Positions 29,004 through 37,926 of a DNA stretch of 64,000 bases are shown one piece after another. The position numbers were made by a program, and so were the translations under genes. Every line of letters begins with the position of its first letter. The stretch's first letter is position 1. The stretch spans positions 2,914,001-2,978,000 of the forward strand of contig NZ_PJBE01000013.1 of the NCBI RefSeq assembly GCF_002836205.1, in the 5' to 3' direction. Source of the DNA: Shewanella sp. Choline-02u-19. Its GTDB lineage: Bacteria; Pseudomonadota; Gammaproteobacteria; Enterobacterales; Shewanellaceae. The notes below the pieces were generated by a model that saw only the letters and a program-made list of their open reading frames with translations, did not search any database and was not told the DNA's origin.

Positions 29004-29350
29004 TAGAACGGCCCTGTATCAGTTTAGTGTTTGCAAGCTTAGCGCCTCTCACTAAAAGTAAAAAAGAATAAAAAATGATTTTTAATTCCATTTTGGAATA
29101 TACAAAGGTTGAAAAGTAAGCTACAAAAGTAACTGACATTTGAATGAATTCACTTTTAGTGGGCTTGATGACAGCAAACTTCCATTTAAAAGTGTGGCCT
29201 AGCGCAAATTTTTCAGTCAGACCAGTACTGTAAACACGATATTGAAAAATATCAGCTTGTGTCTAAATTCAGAGTCGCCACAATATGAGACCTTACAAAT
29301 AAAAATGACATCTGTCCCTACGAATGTCCTCAACGAAGAGGTTAGCCTTT
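29004..29350. promoter_or_regulatory. Divergent promoter region cysJ / pntAA
   Basis: About 350 bp between divergent operons. AT-rich near the cysJ side (29060-29100) and containing TTCCA-TTT-TGGAA at 29086-29098. CysB would be expected to act here from family knowledge, but I cannot identify a CysB site with confidence. Confidence 0.5.
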
Positions 29351-30538
29351 GTGAAGTTAGGTATCCCCAAAGAAAGTCATGCTGGAGAAAGTCGTGTTGC
29401 ACTTATTCCTGCCAATGTGGCTCGTCTGCTAAAGAAAAACGTGCAAGTGCTTGTTGAAAGCGATGCTGGAAGTCATGCCGGGTTTACCGATGAAGATTAT
29501 GTTGCAGCAGGTGCCACGATTGCACCTCGCGAACAAGTCTTGAGCGACTCGGATGTAATTACTGTCGTCAATGCTAAAGATGAGCAACTCGCTGAACTTA
29601 AAGCCACCATTAAACCGAATCAAATCGTGATCGGTATGATGGACCCACTTGCGCATCCAGAAAATGCCCAGGCGATTGCCGAAACGGGAGCGACTGCGAT
29701 TGCACTTGAACTCGTGCCGCGGATCACGCGTGCACAAAGCATGGACATTCTCTCTTCAATGGCCACTATTTCGGGTTATAAAGCCGTTTTGCTTGCCGCG
29801 CATAAAGCTCCACGTATATTCCCAATGATGATGACAGCCGCAGGTACCCTCAAACCAGCACGTGCTTTTATTATGGGAGTTGGCGTTGCAGGCCTACAGG
29901 CTTGTGCAACCGCGAAGCGCTTAGGCGCTGTAGTTGAAGCTTACGATATTCGACCTGCCGCACGCGAGCAAATCATCTCAGTAGGCGCTAAGCCCGTTGA
30001 ACTCGATTTGGAAACTGAAAATACCGAAACCAAAGGCGGTTACGCTGCAGAGCAAACTGATGACTTCCTTAAGCGTCAGCAACAGGCAATGGCAAACGTG
30101 TTGGCACAGCAAGATATCGTCATTACCACTGCCGCTATTCCAGGTCGCAAAGCCCCTATCTTGATCACTAAAGAGATGGTTGATGGTATGAAGAATGGCA
30201 CCATTATTGTCGATCTTGCCGCTGAAACGGGCGGTAACTGTGAACTCACGGAAGTCGATAAAGAAGTGGTTTACAAAGGTGTGACCATTCTTGGGCCATC
30301 CAATGTACCGGGTAGCGCGGCCAACCATGCTAGCCAGATGTATGGCACCAACATTGAAAATCTACTTAAACTGCTTGTCGATAAAGAGGGTGTTTTAACA
30401 CTTGATTTTGAAGATGAAATTGTTAGAGATACCGTTGTGGCACACCAAGGCGAAGTCGCCAGTGCACGCTTACGCGATATATTAGGTTTACCCGCATTGG
30501 AGCCTGTCATAACGGCTGCTACACCGGAGGAAAAATAA
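29351..30538 (+). CDS. pntAA: NAD(P) transhydrogenase subunit alpha part 1
   Basis: 395 residues: the soluble NAD(H)-binding domain I only. KLGIPKESHAGESRVALIP and the Rossmann region FIMGVGVAGLQACATAKRLGA are diagnostic. The transmembrane part found at the end of E. coli PntA is a separate gene here, the split arrangement known from Rhodospirillum rubrum. I chose GTG at 29351, with AGAGG upstream and a family-typical N-terminus; an in-frame ATG at 29324 would add 9 non-conserved residues. Confidence 0.93.
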   Translation: MKLGIPKESHAGESRVALIPANVARLLKKNVQVLVESDAGSHAGFTDEDYVAAGATIAPREQVLSDSDVITVVNAKDEQLAELKATIKPNQIVIGMMDPLAHPENAQAIAETGATAIALELVPRITRAQSMDILSSMATISGYKAVLLAAHKAPRIFPMMMTAAGTLKPARAFIMGVGVAGLQACATAKRLGAVVEAYDIRPAAREQIISVGAKPVELDLETENTETKGGYAAEQTDDFLKRQQQAMANVLAQQDIVITTAAIPGRKAPILITKEMVDGMKNGTIIVDLAAETGGNCELTEVDKEVVYKGVTILGPSNVPGSAANHASQMYGTNIENLLKLLVDKEGVLTLDFEDEIVRDTVVAHQGEVASARLRDILGLPALEPVITAATPEEK

Positions 30539-30814
30539 ATGGAAATTTTACTCTTACTGACCCTATTTATGGTCGCAGTATTTCTCGGCGTTGAGGTCAT
30601 CACCAAAGTACCACCCACCTTGCATACTCCGTTAATGTCAGGTTCAAACGCAATTTCAGGGATCTCACTCGTCGGCGCACTATTGTCAGCAGGTTCTGGC
30701 GCCGGTATTTGGGTCAACGTTTTAGGGTTTGTCGCTGTGGTACTTGCCACGATTAATGTTGTCGGTGGCTATATGGTCACCAACCGCATGCTAGCTATGT
30801 TCAAAAGGAAATAA
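30539..30814 (+). CDS. pntAB: NAD(P) transhydrogenase subunit alpha part 2
   Basis: 91 residues, three to four transmembrane helices (LLLLTLFMVAVFLGVEV, GISLVGALLSAGSGAGI, FVAVVLATINVVGGYMV). Forms part of the proton channel. Its ATG follows the pntAA stop immediately, with GGAGG in the end of pntAA. Confidence 0.95.
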   Translation: MEILLLLTLFMVAVFLGVEVITKVPPTLHTPLMSGSNAISGISLVGALLSAGSGAGIWVNVLGFVAVVLATINVVGGYMVTNRMLAMFKRK

Positions 30815-30820
30815 GCCACT

Positions 30821-32203
30821 ATGAGTGCGACAATTATTTATCTCGTCTATTTGGTGGCTGCGAGCTTATTTATCCTTGGGATAAAAGGCCTGACAAAGCC
30901 GAGAACGGCGGTCAGGGGTAACCAACTCTCCGCATTAGGTATGCTCATGGCGGTCGTTGTGACTCTGTTTGACCAGAGTATTTTAAGTTACGAGTGGATC
31001 ATTGCGGGTGTGCTATTGGGGGGAACTATCGGCGCAGTTATGGCGTCCCGAATTCAAGTGACCTCGATGCCACAGATGGTCGCAATGCTAAACGGTTTTG
31101 GCGGTGGAGCATCACTCTTTATCGCCTTGGCTAACTTCCTCGATCCTCAGTCTGCCACACACACCGTCGCCTTGATTTCCATTACGGCAACCGTGATTAT
31201 TGGTGCCGTGACGCTGTCAGGTTCATTTATTGCGTTTGCTAAGCTACAAGAGCTTATTTCAGGCAATCCGATAAAGGTGCCTGGTAACAAGATATTCAAT
31301 GCATTGTTGTTGTTCAGTGCCATTGGATTGTCTGTTGCTATCGTGATGGACCCAAGCAATACTAATCTGATCTATGCGTTAGTTGCTGTGTCAGTGGTAC
31401 TCGGTTTATTACTCGTCATCCCCATTGGCGGCGCTGATATGCCCGTTGTCATTGCCCTGCTTAACTCATATTCAGGTCTTGCTGCGGCAACGACTGGTTT
31501 TATTACCGGCAACACCGTCCTTATCGTATCGGGTTCACTGGTCGGTGCATCAGGTATTATTCTGACACGGATCATGTGTAAGGCAATGAACCGCTCACTG
31601 TTTAATGTGCTCTTTGGCGTTATGGCCGAAGGCGGAGAAACGATTGATGCTGACGAAGTTTATGCCGGTAAAATCACCTCGTCTTCACCAGAAGAAGTGG
31701 CGATGTTACTCGAAACTGCCGAGCGCGTTGTTATCGTGCCAGGTTACGGACTGGCAATGGCACAAGCGCAACATGCTGTACGTGAGCTAGCCTCGGTGAT
31801 GGAAGCGCGAGGCACCAAGGTGCTTTATGCCATCCATCCCGTAGCGGGTCGCATGCCAGGCCATATGAACGTATTGCTAGCAGAAGCTGAAGTGCCTTAT
31901 GAGCAGTTAATCGAGATGGATGAGATTAACCCTCAGTTTGAGCAAACTGATGTGGCGATTGTGATTGGTGCTAACGATGTAACTAATCCTATGGCACGAG
32001 AAGACAAAGGCAGCCCAATTTACGGAATGCCCATTCTCAACGTCGACAAAGCTAGAACCGTCGTAATTGTAAAGCGCTCATTAAGCCCAGGCTTTGCAGG
32101 GTTGCCTAACCCTCTGTTTGCGATGGACAACTCGGTCATGTTATTTGGCGATGGTAAGAAAGCCATTGTTGAGCTGACAAAGAGCTTAAAAGAAGCAGAT
32201 TAA
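30821..32203 (+). CDS. pntB: NAD(P) transhydrogenase subunit beta
   Basis: 460 residues. Eight or nine membrane helices (to about 270) then the NADP(H)-binding domain III with VVIVPGYGLAMAQAQHAV, GMPILNVDKA and the conserved end (NPLFAMDNSVMLFGDGKKA). Couples hydride transfer NADH to NADP+ to proton re-entry, producing NADPH. It lies back to back with NADPH-consuming sulfite reductase. Confidence 0.97.
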   Translation: MSATIIYLVYLVAASLFILGIKGLTKPRTAVRGNQLSALGMLMAVVVTLFDQSILSYEWIIAGVLLGGTIGAVMASRIQVTSMPQMVAMLNGFGGGASLFIALANFLDPQSATHTVALISITATVIIGAVTLSGSFIAFAKLQELISGNPIKVPGNKIFNALLLFSAIGLSVAIVMDPSNTNLIYALVAVSVVLGLLLVIPIGGADMPVVIALLNSYSGLAAATTGFITGNTVLIVSGSLVGASGIILTRIMCKAMNRSLFNVLFGVMAEGGETIDADEVYAGKITSSSPEEVAMLLETAERVVIVPGYGLAMAQAQHAVRELASVMEARGTKVLYAIHPVAGRMPGHMNVLLAEAEVPYEQLIEMDEINPQFEQTDVAIVIGANDVTNPMAREDKGSPIYGMPILNVDKARTVVIVKRSLSPGFAGLPNPLFAMDNSVMLFGDGKKAIVELTKSLKEAD

Positions 32204-32224
32204 TTATTAGCTTCAATGATTAAG

Positions 32225-32249
32225 AGACCGCATTTGCGGTCTTTTTTTT
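32225..32249 (+). terminator. Terminator of pnt operon
   Basis: AGACCGC-ATTT-GCGGTCT followed by eight T. Confidence 0.93.
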
Positions 32250-32339
32250 AAGTCTAAATTAATACAATTTTGTTAAACTTATGTATGTAACCTGCTTTTT
32301 TCTCTATACTTCGCTCAGCGCTAATCTAAGAAAAATAAT

Positions 32340-33719
32340 ATGAAATTCAATCTATATTCAACAACTTTTGTCTGCTTGTTAATGCTTGTGCCCCAAGGCA
32401 ACGTTAACGCGGCGAAAGACCCTGCATTGGCAACGACAACAGAATCGGCAATCGCGGTGACAGCAGAAGAGCCGACAGCCAATCAATGGAATAACAGTTG
32501 GGGCATTGGTATCGGTAAACGCCGTGGCGATATTCCCTTCGCCACCGAAGAAGATGAGGTGTATGACACCTTGCCGCTCATCTATTTTAAGAATGATTAT
32601 TTCTATATCAATGGAATGGAAGCTGCCGGTCACATCTGGAAAAATGACAACCATCAAGTCAATCTATACACCCGTTTCCGCTTTGTTGATATTCCCCAAG
32701 AATTGCAAAATGACACTCAATCTCAAGCCTTTGATTTTGGTTTTCAATACCGTTTTGTCAAAGATCAATGGGATGTCGATTTAGCCATTCTCTCTGACTC
32801 CGACAAGCGCAGTTATGGCTATAGTCGCACTCAATACCTTTGGCAGTCTGGAGATTGGCGCCTATTACCTTACGCTGAGTTTCAGTGGAAAAGTGCCGAT
32901 TTTAATCAATATTATTATGGCTTAGATAAATATGAAGTGGGCGGTGGGGTGAGCTTTAATGCGGGCATAAAAGCGCGATATCATGTGTTCAGAAACCTGT
33001 ATTTATTGGGCCAGTTTGGCGTAGGACGCTTAGAAGATGATGTCTACAATCTGCCCAGTATTAATAACCGCTTTCAGTATGAGTCCTTTTTCGGTTTCGG
33101 CTTTTTTCCCGAACCGGATAAAAAGAATTATTCGGCTAAGCCTGTTGTGACTAAACAAGAAAAACCTACCCAATACCTGCGTATTGCTCATGGCTGGGCG
33201 ACGCCGTCGAACCTCAATGCGATACTCAAATGGCAAACCGCAACCGATCCCTATAACAACCAAATGACCTCGGCTTTTTACGGTACTCAGCTCACCGATA
33301 CCCTGTTTACCTTACCGATAGAGCTTTACTTGACGCCGGGCTTAGTCTGGCACCATGACTCTGAAGTACAAGATAATATTGCTGAAGCCATTATTGCGAT
33401 TAAAGCATACTACACCTTTGAAATTGGCCCACGATTTAGACTCGGTGTCGCCGAAGGTTTATCTTACGCCAGCACGGTCACTTACATTGAATCTAGCGAG
33501 TTAGAAGAAAAAGACTATAAGCCATCCAAGCTGCTTAATTACTTAGATTTTTCTTTAGATGTTAATGTCGGAGATGTGTTCAATTCAAGAAAAATGGAAA
33601 ACCTTTGGTTTGGTTATAGCATCCACCACCGCTCAGGCATTTTTGAGTCGAGCTCGGCCTTTGGCCGCATAAGTGGTGGCAGTAATTATCAAAGTGTTTA
33701 CCTGCAATGGCACTTTTAA
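32340..33719 (+). CDS. MipA-type outer membrane protein with PagL-like C-terminal domain
   Basis: 459 residues. Signal peptide (cleavage near VNAA, ~25), then a MipA/OmpV-like barrel (about 45-260; NSWGIGIGKRRGDIPF...DTLPLIYFKNDYFYINGMEAAGHIW). A linker (about 260-275) leads to a second domain beginning YLRIAHGWATPSNL. Its end carries GYSIHHRSGIFES (425-437) and a GGSNYQSVYLQWHF C-terminus, which resembles the acyloxyacyl hydrolase/PagL lipid A deacylase family. The PagL His-x-Ser pair would be H430/S432. The catalytic Glu of PagL has no clear counterpart. Monocistronic between two terminators. Confidence 0.72.
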   Translation: MKFNLYSTTFVCLLMLVPQGNVNAAKDPALATTTESAIAVTAEEPTANQWNNSWGIGIGKRRGDIPFATEEDEVYDTLPLIYFKNDYFYINGMEAAGHIWKNDNHQVNLYTRFRFVDIPQELQNDTQSQAFDFGFQYRFVKDQWDVDLAILSDSDKRSYGYSRTQYLWQSGDWRLLPYAEFQWKSADFNQYYYGLDKYEVGGGVSFNAGIKARYHVFRNLYLLGQFGVGRLEDDVYNLPSINNRFQYESFFGFGFFPEPDKKNYSAKPVVTKQEKPTQYLRIAHGWATPSNLNAILKWQTATDPYNNQMTSAFYGTQLTDTLFTLPIELYLTPGLVWHHDSEVQDNIAEAIIAIKAYYTFEIGPRFRLGVAEGLSYASTVTYIESSELEEKDYKPSKLLNYLDFSLDVNVGDVFNSRKMENLWFGYSIHHRSGIFESSSAFGRISGGSNYQSVYLQWHF

Positions 33720-33748
33720 GCTAGATTAGTTGATTGGTAGTGAGTTAA

Positions 33749-33780
33749 CAAAAAGGCCGCATTCGCGGCCTTAATTTTCT
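33749..33780 (+). terminator. Terminator after the MipA-PagL-like gene
   Basis: AAGGCCGC-ATTC-GCGGCCTT with A-rich and T-rich flanks; lies between convergent genes. Confidence 0.85.
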
Positions 33781-33803
33781 AAACATGCGTAAACACACAC
33801 AAA

Positions 33804-34886
33804 CTATCGAGACACTTTCACTTCGGGTGAATTAAGCATCGCCAACATGGGGTTAGCCAACATGACTCGCTGCTTAAGCGCGATACCGATAATCAGACCT
33901 GCGATAAAACCGCCAATATGCGCCCAATAAGCCACGCCGCCCTCAGCAAACCATACCCCTACAATATTGATCAATAACCAAATCGCAAAGAATGCCATCG
34001 GCGACAATTTCTTTTGAAAGACAACAAACATGAATGTCAGACTGGCATGCCGAAACCACAACAGATACATACCAAACAAGCCCGCTATCGCCCCGCTCGC
34101 GCCAACCATGTATACGGTCGATGTTGGATCCGATGCAATTTGAGCAAAGACGGCAGCAAAACCGCACAGTAAGTACACCGCAAGAAAACGAGAATGACCG
34201 AGTGCATCCTCTAAATTGTCACCAACCACATAGAGAAAATACATATTCCCCAGCAGATGAACGATATCACCATGAAGAAACATATGACTTAGCAGAGGCA
34301 ATACCTGCTGCCCTTGCATCACGAGTGACGCCTGCATGGCAAAATGATCAAACACCCACACAGTAGCGGGGTCACTATAACCGTAGGCAAAAAAGATGAT
34401 GATATTCAGTGCAAGTAAACTATACGTGACCCAAGGTTTGCTCTTGGTTTTTAAGTTGTACTCTAACGGCATTTGCAGTAAAAATTGAAACAGCCACGTT
34501 TTGACATTGGTTTTTTGATTGAGTCGTTCTAATGCCGCTCTAATTTGCGGGGACTGCAGCACTTTCTCTCGTTCGTGTTCATCAATCCATACCCCAGTAC
34601 AAGAGTGGCAAACCTCCACCTCAACTTGAAAGTCGTCCATTAAAAAGTAGTGCTGCATACTGCACTGACAATGGCTGCATTGTCGGAGTGACACCCCTTG
34701 ATGTTCACCGAGTGAATTTTCAATGCCGACGCTGTCATTGCCATTGTCTGCCGTTGAAAGTGCACCGTTAAGCTCACCACTATCAAACCATATACCACCG
34801 CACTCAGTGCAGCTATCAACCTCTTGACCATGAAACTCGAACACTCGCATCGCTTGGCTGTTACAACCGGGGCACTTAATCGTCAT
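33804..34886 (-). CDS. Rhomboid protease with two N-terminal zinc ribbons
   Basis: 360 residues. Two TFIIB-like zinc ribbons: CPGC...CTEC (C5, C8, C26, C29) and CSHC...CHSC (C70, C73, C93, C96). Then a six-helix rhomboid domain (about 150-345) with HMFLHGDIVHLLGNMYFL, catalytic GASGA (S264) and H323 in YWAHIGGFIAG. The Ser-His dyad is intact, so it should cleave transmembrane substrates. The ribbons probably recruit a partner or substrate on the cytoplasmic side (inference). The upstream single-pass protein gene is only 10 bp away. Confidence 0.9.
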   Translation of the reverse strand: MTIKCPGCNSQAMRVFEFHGQEVDSCTECGGIWFDSGELNGALSTADNGNDSVGIENSLGEHQGVSLRQCSHCQCSMQHYFLMDDFQVEVEVCHSCTGVWIDEHEREKVLQSPQIRAALERLNQKTNVKTWLFQFLLQMPLEYNLKTKSKPWVTYSLLALNIIIFFAYGYSDPATVWVFDHFAMQASLVMQGQQVLPLLSHMFLHGDIVHLLGNMYFLYVVGDNLEDALGHSRFLAVYLLCGFAAVFAQIASDPTSTVYMVGASGAIAGLFGMYLLWFRHASLTFMFVVFQKKLSPMAFFAIWLLINIVGVWFAEGGVAYWAHIGGFIAGLIIGIALKQRVMLANPMLAMLNSPEVKVSR

Positions 34887-34896
34887 TTAAATATCC

Positions 34897-35496
34897 TTAT
34901 TCAACCGTAATATTGGCAGCGTCTAACTCTGCGGCGAGTGCTTGATAGTTTTTTTGCAACATTGGGAGGGTTGATTCAGACACATTTTTGGTTAACTCTT
35001 TGAGTTTTTCAGCGCCAAACTTTGCACCATAGAATCGACTTTCCATTTTAGAAATAATGTTTGCCGATGTCATATAGAATCGCCGAGTCTCAGTGAGAAT
35101 TTGCGTTGGAGTTTCCAATGTATTGGCTGAGTAGCGCATATTCTCCCAGACGAATGTTGCCATTGTAGGGTGAATACTCTTTAAGTCATAAGGGGAGCTT
35201 TTTGCCACTGTATCGGCATACTCATTGATGATAGTGACATTGTCATTCACTTCGTCGAAAAGAGCATGTCGAAGGTAATAGTTATCTTGTTTGTTTGATA
35301 AGTCATCGAAGATAATCGCCTGTGACAAGCCCTCTTGCGCAGCCAAATAGACACCAACAATGGTGGCAATGATCATAAACACTTGGCTTATCCAAAAGCT
35401 GGGTTTGACTAACTCTTGATTATCTAATTTGGGGAAACGTTTGATCGATTCAGCGGCTACTGAGATGTTAGGTTTGACGTCCATATCGTGCATCAC
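34897..35496 (-). CDS. Single-pass membrane protein of unknown function
   Basis: 199 residues. One membrane helix at about 34-52 (ISQVFMIIATIVGVYLAA) after a cytoplasmic N-terminus. The rest is largely helical and probably periplasmic, with long amphipathic helices near the C-terminus (ISKMESRFYG...LKELTKNV...LPMLQKNYQALAAEL). No recognised family. Its stop is 10 bp before the rhomboid start, so they are cotranscribed; it might be a substrate or partner of that protease. Confidence 0.65.
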   Translation of the reverse strand: MMHDMDVKPNISVAAESIKRFPKLDNQELVKPSFWISQVFMIIATIVGVYLAAQEGLSQAIIFDDLSNKQDNYYLRHALFDEVNDNVTIINEYADTVAKSSPYDLKSIHPTMATFVWENMRYSANTLETPTQILTETRRFYMTSANIISKMESRFYGAKFGAEKLKELTKNVSESTLPMLQKNYQALAAELDAANITVE

Positions 35497-35760
35497 TCAT
35501 TACAGGCTTAAAATATTTATTGGCCGCTAGCATATAGAAAAACTGACTTCGTCGCTACAGCGCTAGCACCTTAACCTTTTGCTTTTTATACTTAAGCAGC
35601 ATTGGGCTATCCGTTACTCTATGTGGGTCATGCTCTCAACCGCTACGCCCTTGCTAACCCAGAATATCAAAGGCGAATCATAGATAACAAAGATGAGATT
35701 AATTTTAGCCCGAATAGCATACACAAAGAAAATCATTAGCTTTATAGGTTCGTGAACTAT

Positions 35761-36228
35761 TTATTGCCTATTTTGCTTAAACAGAAATATTGCGCTTTTA
35801 CCTAATAGCGTATCGACAGTTGTTCTCCCCGGCTCCCCAAACTCAACGGCCACTTTGTCATGTAACAAAGTCAGTGTCTTATATTGGGCTGTATTCAACT
35901 GATTGGAGCCACAAATAGCAAAGAACAGTTTTATAATCGCGCTAAACTGAGGGGTTTCTAATGCGTAAAGCCAAGATTCCTGCAGCAATTCTGCGCTGCT
36001 AAAGTCTAAATCCTCAATTAACAAGGCGCCGAGTTTCGGTTCTAACAGGGTGAGAAAATCCGCTTTATAAGGGAAGTGATGGCTGATCCCAGTGCGGCTG
36101 ATCCCTGTTGCTTGCGAAAGGGTGGAGTAGGACATCGCGTCATAACCCATATTCAACATCTGTTGCAGTGCAGCTGCTGTTATTTGTTCTATGGTTTGCT
36201 TGGTTTCAGCTCTTGAACGCTTTGGCAT
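35761..36228 (-). CDS. TetR family transcriptional regulator
   Basis: 155 residues: N-terminal TetR helix-turn-helix (about 8-55; TIEQITAAALQQMLNMGYDAMSYSTLSQATGISRTGISHHFPYKADFL) and a short ligand domain. Shorter than usual (about 190), so the C-terminal domain may be reduced. The nearest genes on either side do not suggest a target. Confidence 0.88.
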   Translation of the reverse strand: MPKRSRAETKQTIEQITAAALQQMLNMGYDAMSYSTLSQATGISRTGISHHFPYKADFLTLLEPKLGALLIEDLDFSSAELLQESWLYALETPQFSAIIKLFFAICGSNQLNTAQYKTLTLLHDKVAVEFGEPGRTTVDTLLGKSAIFLFKQNRQ

Positions 36229-36436
36229 TATACGGCCCCATTGATTCGACGTAAAATGACTCTATCAAAAGCCGTTGCCAGAAACCCACTCCTTATGAAG
36301 TAATCAGTAAAGTGTTCAGCCTAGGTTCAGCAAAAAATGGCTGAACAGTGGTTGTCTGCTATTCATTAGCGAGCAAGCTAGAGCTTGGTTCTATGTTTTT
36401 ACATTACTAGATATTAAGCTGCGCATACGCTGACTT

Positions 36437-36488
36437 CAGGTCATTGGAACCACTTTGGTCAGCAGCTAACGCATCTATGCCCCAAAAC
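36437..36488 (+). repeat. 52-bp direct repeat, copy 1
   Basis: Begins CAGGTCATTGGAACCACTTT and ends ATGCCCCAAAAC; identical to 36854-36905. Confidence 0.95.
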
Positions 36489-36705
36489 AATTTGGCTGTA
36501 CTATCAGTTATTGTTTTTCAAAATCAAAATCGAAGTCGTGGTGCTTCGCCCACACCAGAGCCAAGGGGCAAAGCGCTTGCGCCCCTTGACAATCCCTCAG
36601 CGCCCCGGCGAAATTTAAACAGCAAAATTTCCAACGGGGGAGATTGGATTCTGTAATCAATGTTTATTCTGTTTGGCAATATTGCTTAATTTAAGGCTTA
36701 TGTCT

Positions 36706-36776
36706 TTAAATTTAAAACTAAAATGCCGAGAGTTTGCGCTTTTATAACCCAGTGTAGATGCGGCTGAGGCCGTCGA
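36706..36776 (+). repeat. Array-flanking repeat, left copy
   Basis: Shares AAATGCCGAG, then gapped matches, then GCTGAGGCCGTCGAAA with the stretch 42354-42424 on the other side of the cassette array. Same orientation. Confidence 0.75.
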
Positions 36777-36853
36777 AATCAAGGATGATTTCGTTGAGCC
36801 TTCAGGGACGAACTTGCGGCGAGCCTCGGCAGTGACTGCACATGGGCCGACCG

Positions 36854-36905
36854 CAGGTCATTGGAACCACTTTGGTCAGCAGCTAACGCATCTATGCCCC
36901 AAAAC
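36854..36905 (+). repeat. 52-bp direct repeat, copy 2
   Basis: Identical to 36437-36488; offset 417 bp. Confidence 0.95.
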
Positions 36906-37061
36906 TTGCTAGGGATACAGCTCGCCAGTTAACCGCAGCATTGCTTTTCTTATTGAAGCTAGGATCCGGCTCCATTCGATTCGCACCCTGTTAATAAACG
37001 AAGCGCTTGCGGATGAACGGCTAGGGATGCCAATTCGCTGATTTCAACTTACTGAATAATT

Positions 37062-37400
37062 TCAGTCCATTCGGGTAATAAAGGTTTGATCGTCATCCAC
37101 AAAAGCCACAAAGCCGCCGTGATAGATAAACACCCGACCACGCCCCTCAACTAGGCAGGCAAGCTGTGGGTTCAAATCTTCTTCGTTATCCTGACTTTGA
37201 AAAGTGCCGGTATCAGTGATTACGCCGCTGCGTGTAGGCAAATATCCATAAGTACTCTTGGCTTGATCAATCAGGTTCAATTCGCTGACGGTAGAGAAGC
37301 AAAAGGGAATCGCAGCGGCTTCTTCGATAAATTTAGTTTTCAGTTCTTCAAAAGCTGTAATCACAAGCCAGTCGATGCCGTTAACATGATGGATAAACAT
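37062..37400 (-). CDS. Hypothetical protein
   Basis: 112 residues, soluble, mixed alpha/beta, no recognised motif (ends in GRVFIYHGGFVAFVDDDQTFITRMD). A good RBS (AGGAACTCT-ATG) supports it. It lies between the repeat region and the cassette array and is oriented against the cassettes. Confidence 0.55.
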   Translation of the reverse strand: MFIHHVNGIDWLVITAFEELKTKFIEEAAAIPFCFSTVSELNLIDQAKSTYGYLPTRSGVITDTGTFQSQDNEEDLNPQLACLVEGRGRVFIYHGGFVAFVDDDQTFITRMD

Positions 37401-37862
37401 AGAGTTCCTCGGTAATTCTGATGCGGAGATTTTATCACTATCAGAGGAGAACGTAGTAGTGATTTAGTTGCTAAAGGCGGTAATTCTGTGCCATTACCGG
37501 ACATTCACTAGGCCAACTTGAAACACGTTTTTGTCCCATAACGAGTCAGAAATGAACTCAAATGGCATAGACGCAGCAGCATTGGATTAAGTAAGAAAGT
37601 GTGGTTGGACATACAGTATTATTGGCTTAATTGTGGAAACAGATCATTTTCTTAGATTCAATTCACGCTTTACTATTGTGCAGTGTTAGTAACTTGTATA
37701 AATTCAGTAAGATGTAAGTGTGCGTTCATGAAAAGTTCAGATAACCGGAAAGCAAAGTGTGCGACTCACTTTTCTCCCTAGGTGTATTGGATACAACTTT
37801 TAGCGTAAGTGTTTAATAAGCTGTTATTAATAAACTTTTAAGGCTTTTTACTGTGCACGCTT
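37401..37862. other. Gene-free region leading into the cassette array
   Basis: About 460 bp, AT-rich, no ORF of note. Contains GTTTAATAA...TTATTAATAAAC (about 37811-37834), an imperfect inverted repeat. No integrase gene or recognisable attI. Confidence 0.4.
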
Positions 37863-37912
37863 TCTCAACATGGCTTGGAAAAACGCGCAAGCCGTATATT
37901 AAAATGTTAGGC
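37863..37912 (+). other. Degenerate attC-like site
   Basis: Right core GTTAGGC at 37906-37912. Inverted repeat GGCTTG (37872-37877) / CAAGCC (37888-37893) lies inside. The left core would be TCTCAAC (37863-37869), one base off the RYYYAAC consensus. It marks the left border of the first cassette. Confidence 0.5.
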
Positions 37913-37926
37913 GCCAAGGAGTTTCC

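Larger units (their letters stand above)
36229..37061. repeat. Repeat-rich gene-free region left of the cassette array
   Basis: About 830 bp without a credible gene. Contains a 52-bp exact direct repeat (36437-36488 and 36854-36905), a GC-rich hairpin (AAGGGGC 36563-36569 with GCCCCTT 36581-36587), and a hairpin CGAAATCA-AGGA-TGATTTCG (36774-36793). Part of it (about 36706-36776) recurs at 42354-42424. The 71-residue ORF inside looks like noise. Confidence 0.7.

Noticed and set aside
29086..29098. TTCCA-TTT-TGGAA as a CysB operator
   Set aside because: Too short and not matching a CysB consensus I can state; left as part of the intergenic region.
29324..29350. ATG at 29324 as start of pntAA
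   Set aside because: Adds nine residues not found in the family; GTG at 29351 has better RBS spacing.
36444..36656. 70-residue ORF in the repeat region
   Set aside because: Overlaps the 52-bp repeat and a GC-rich hairpin; the translation looks random.
37811..37834. Imperfect inverted repeat as attI or an attC arm
   Set aside because: No core site with it; likely AT-rich coincidence.
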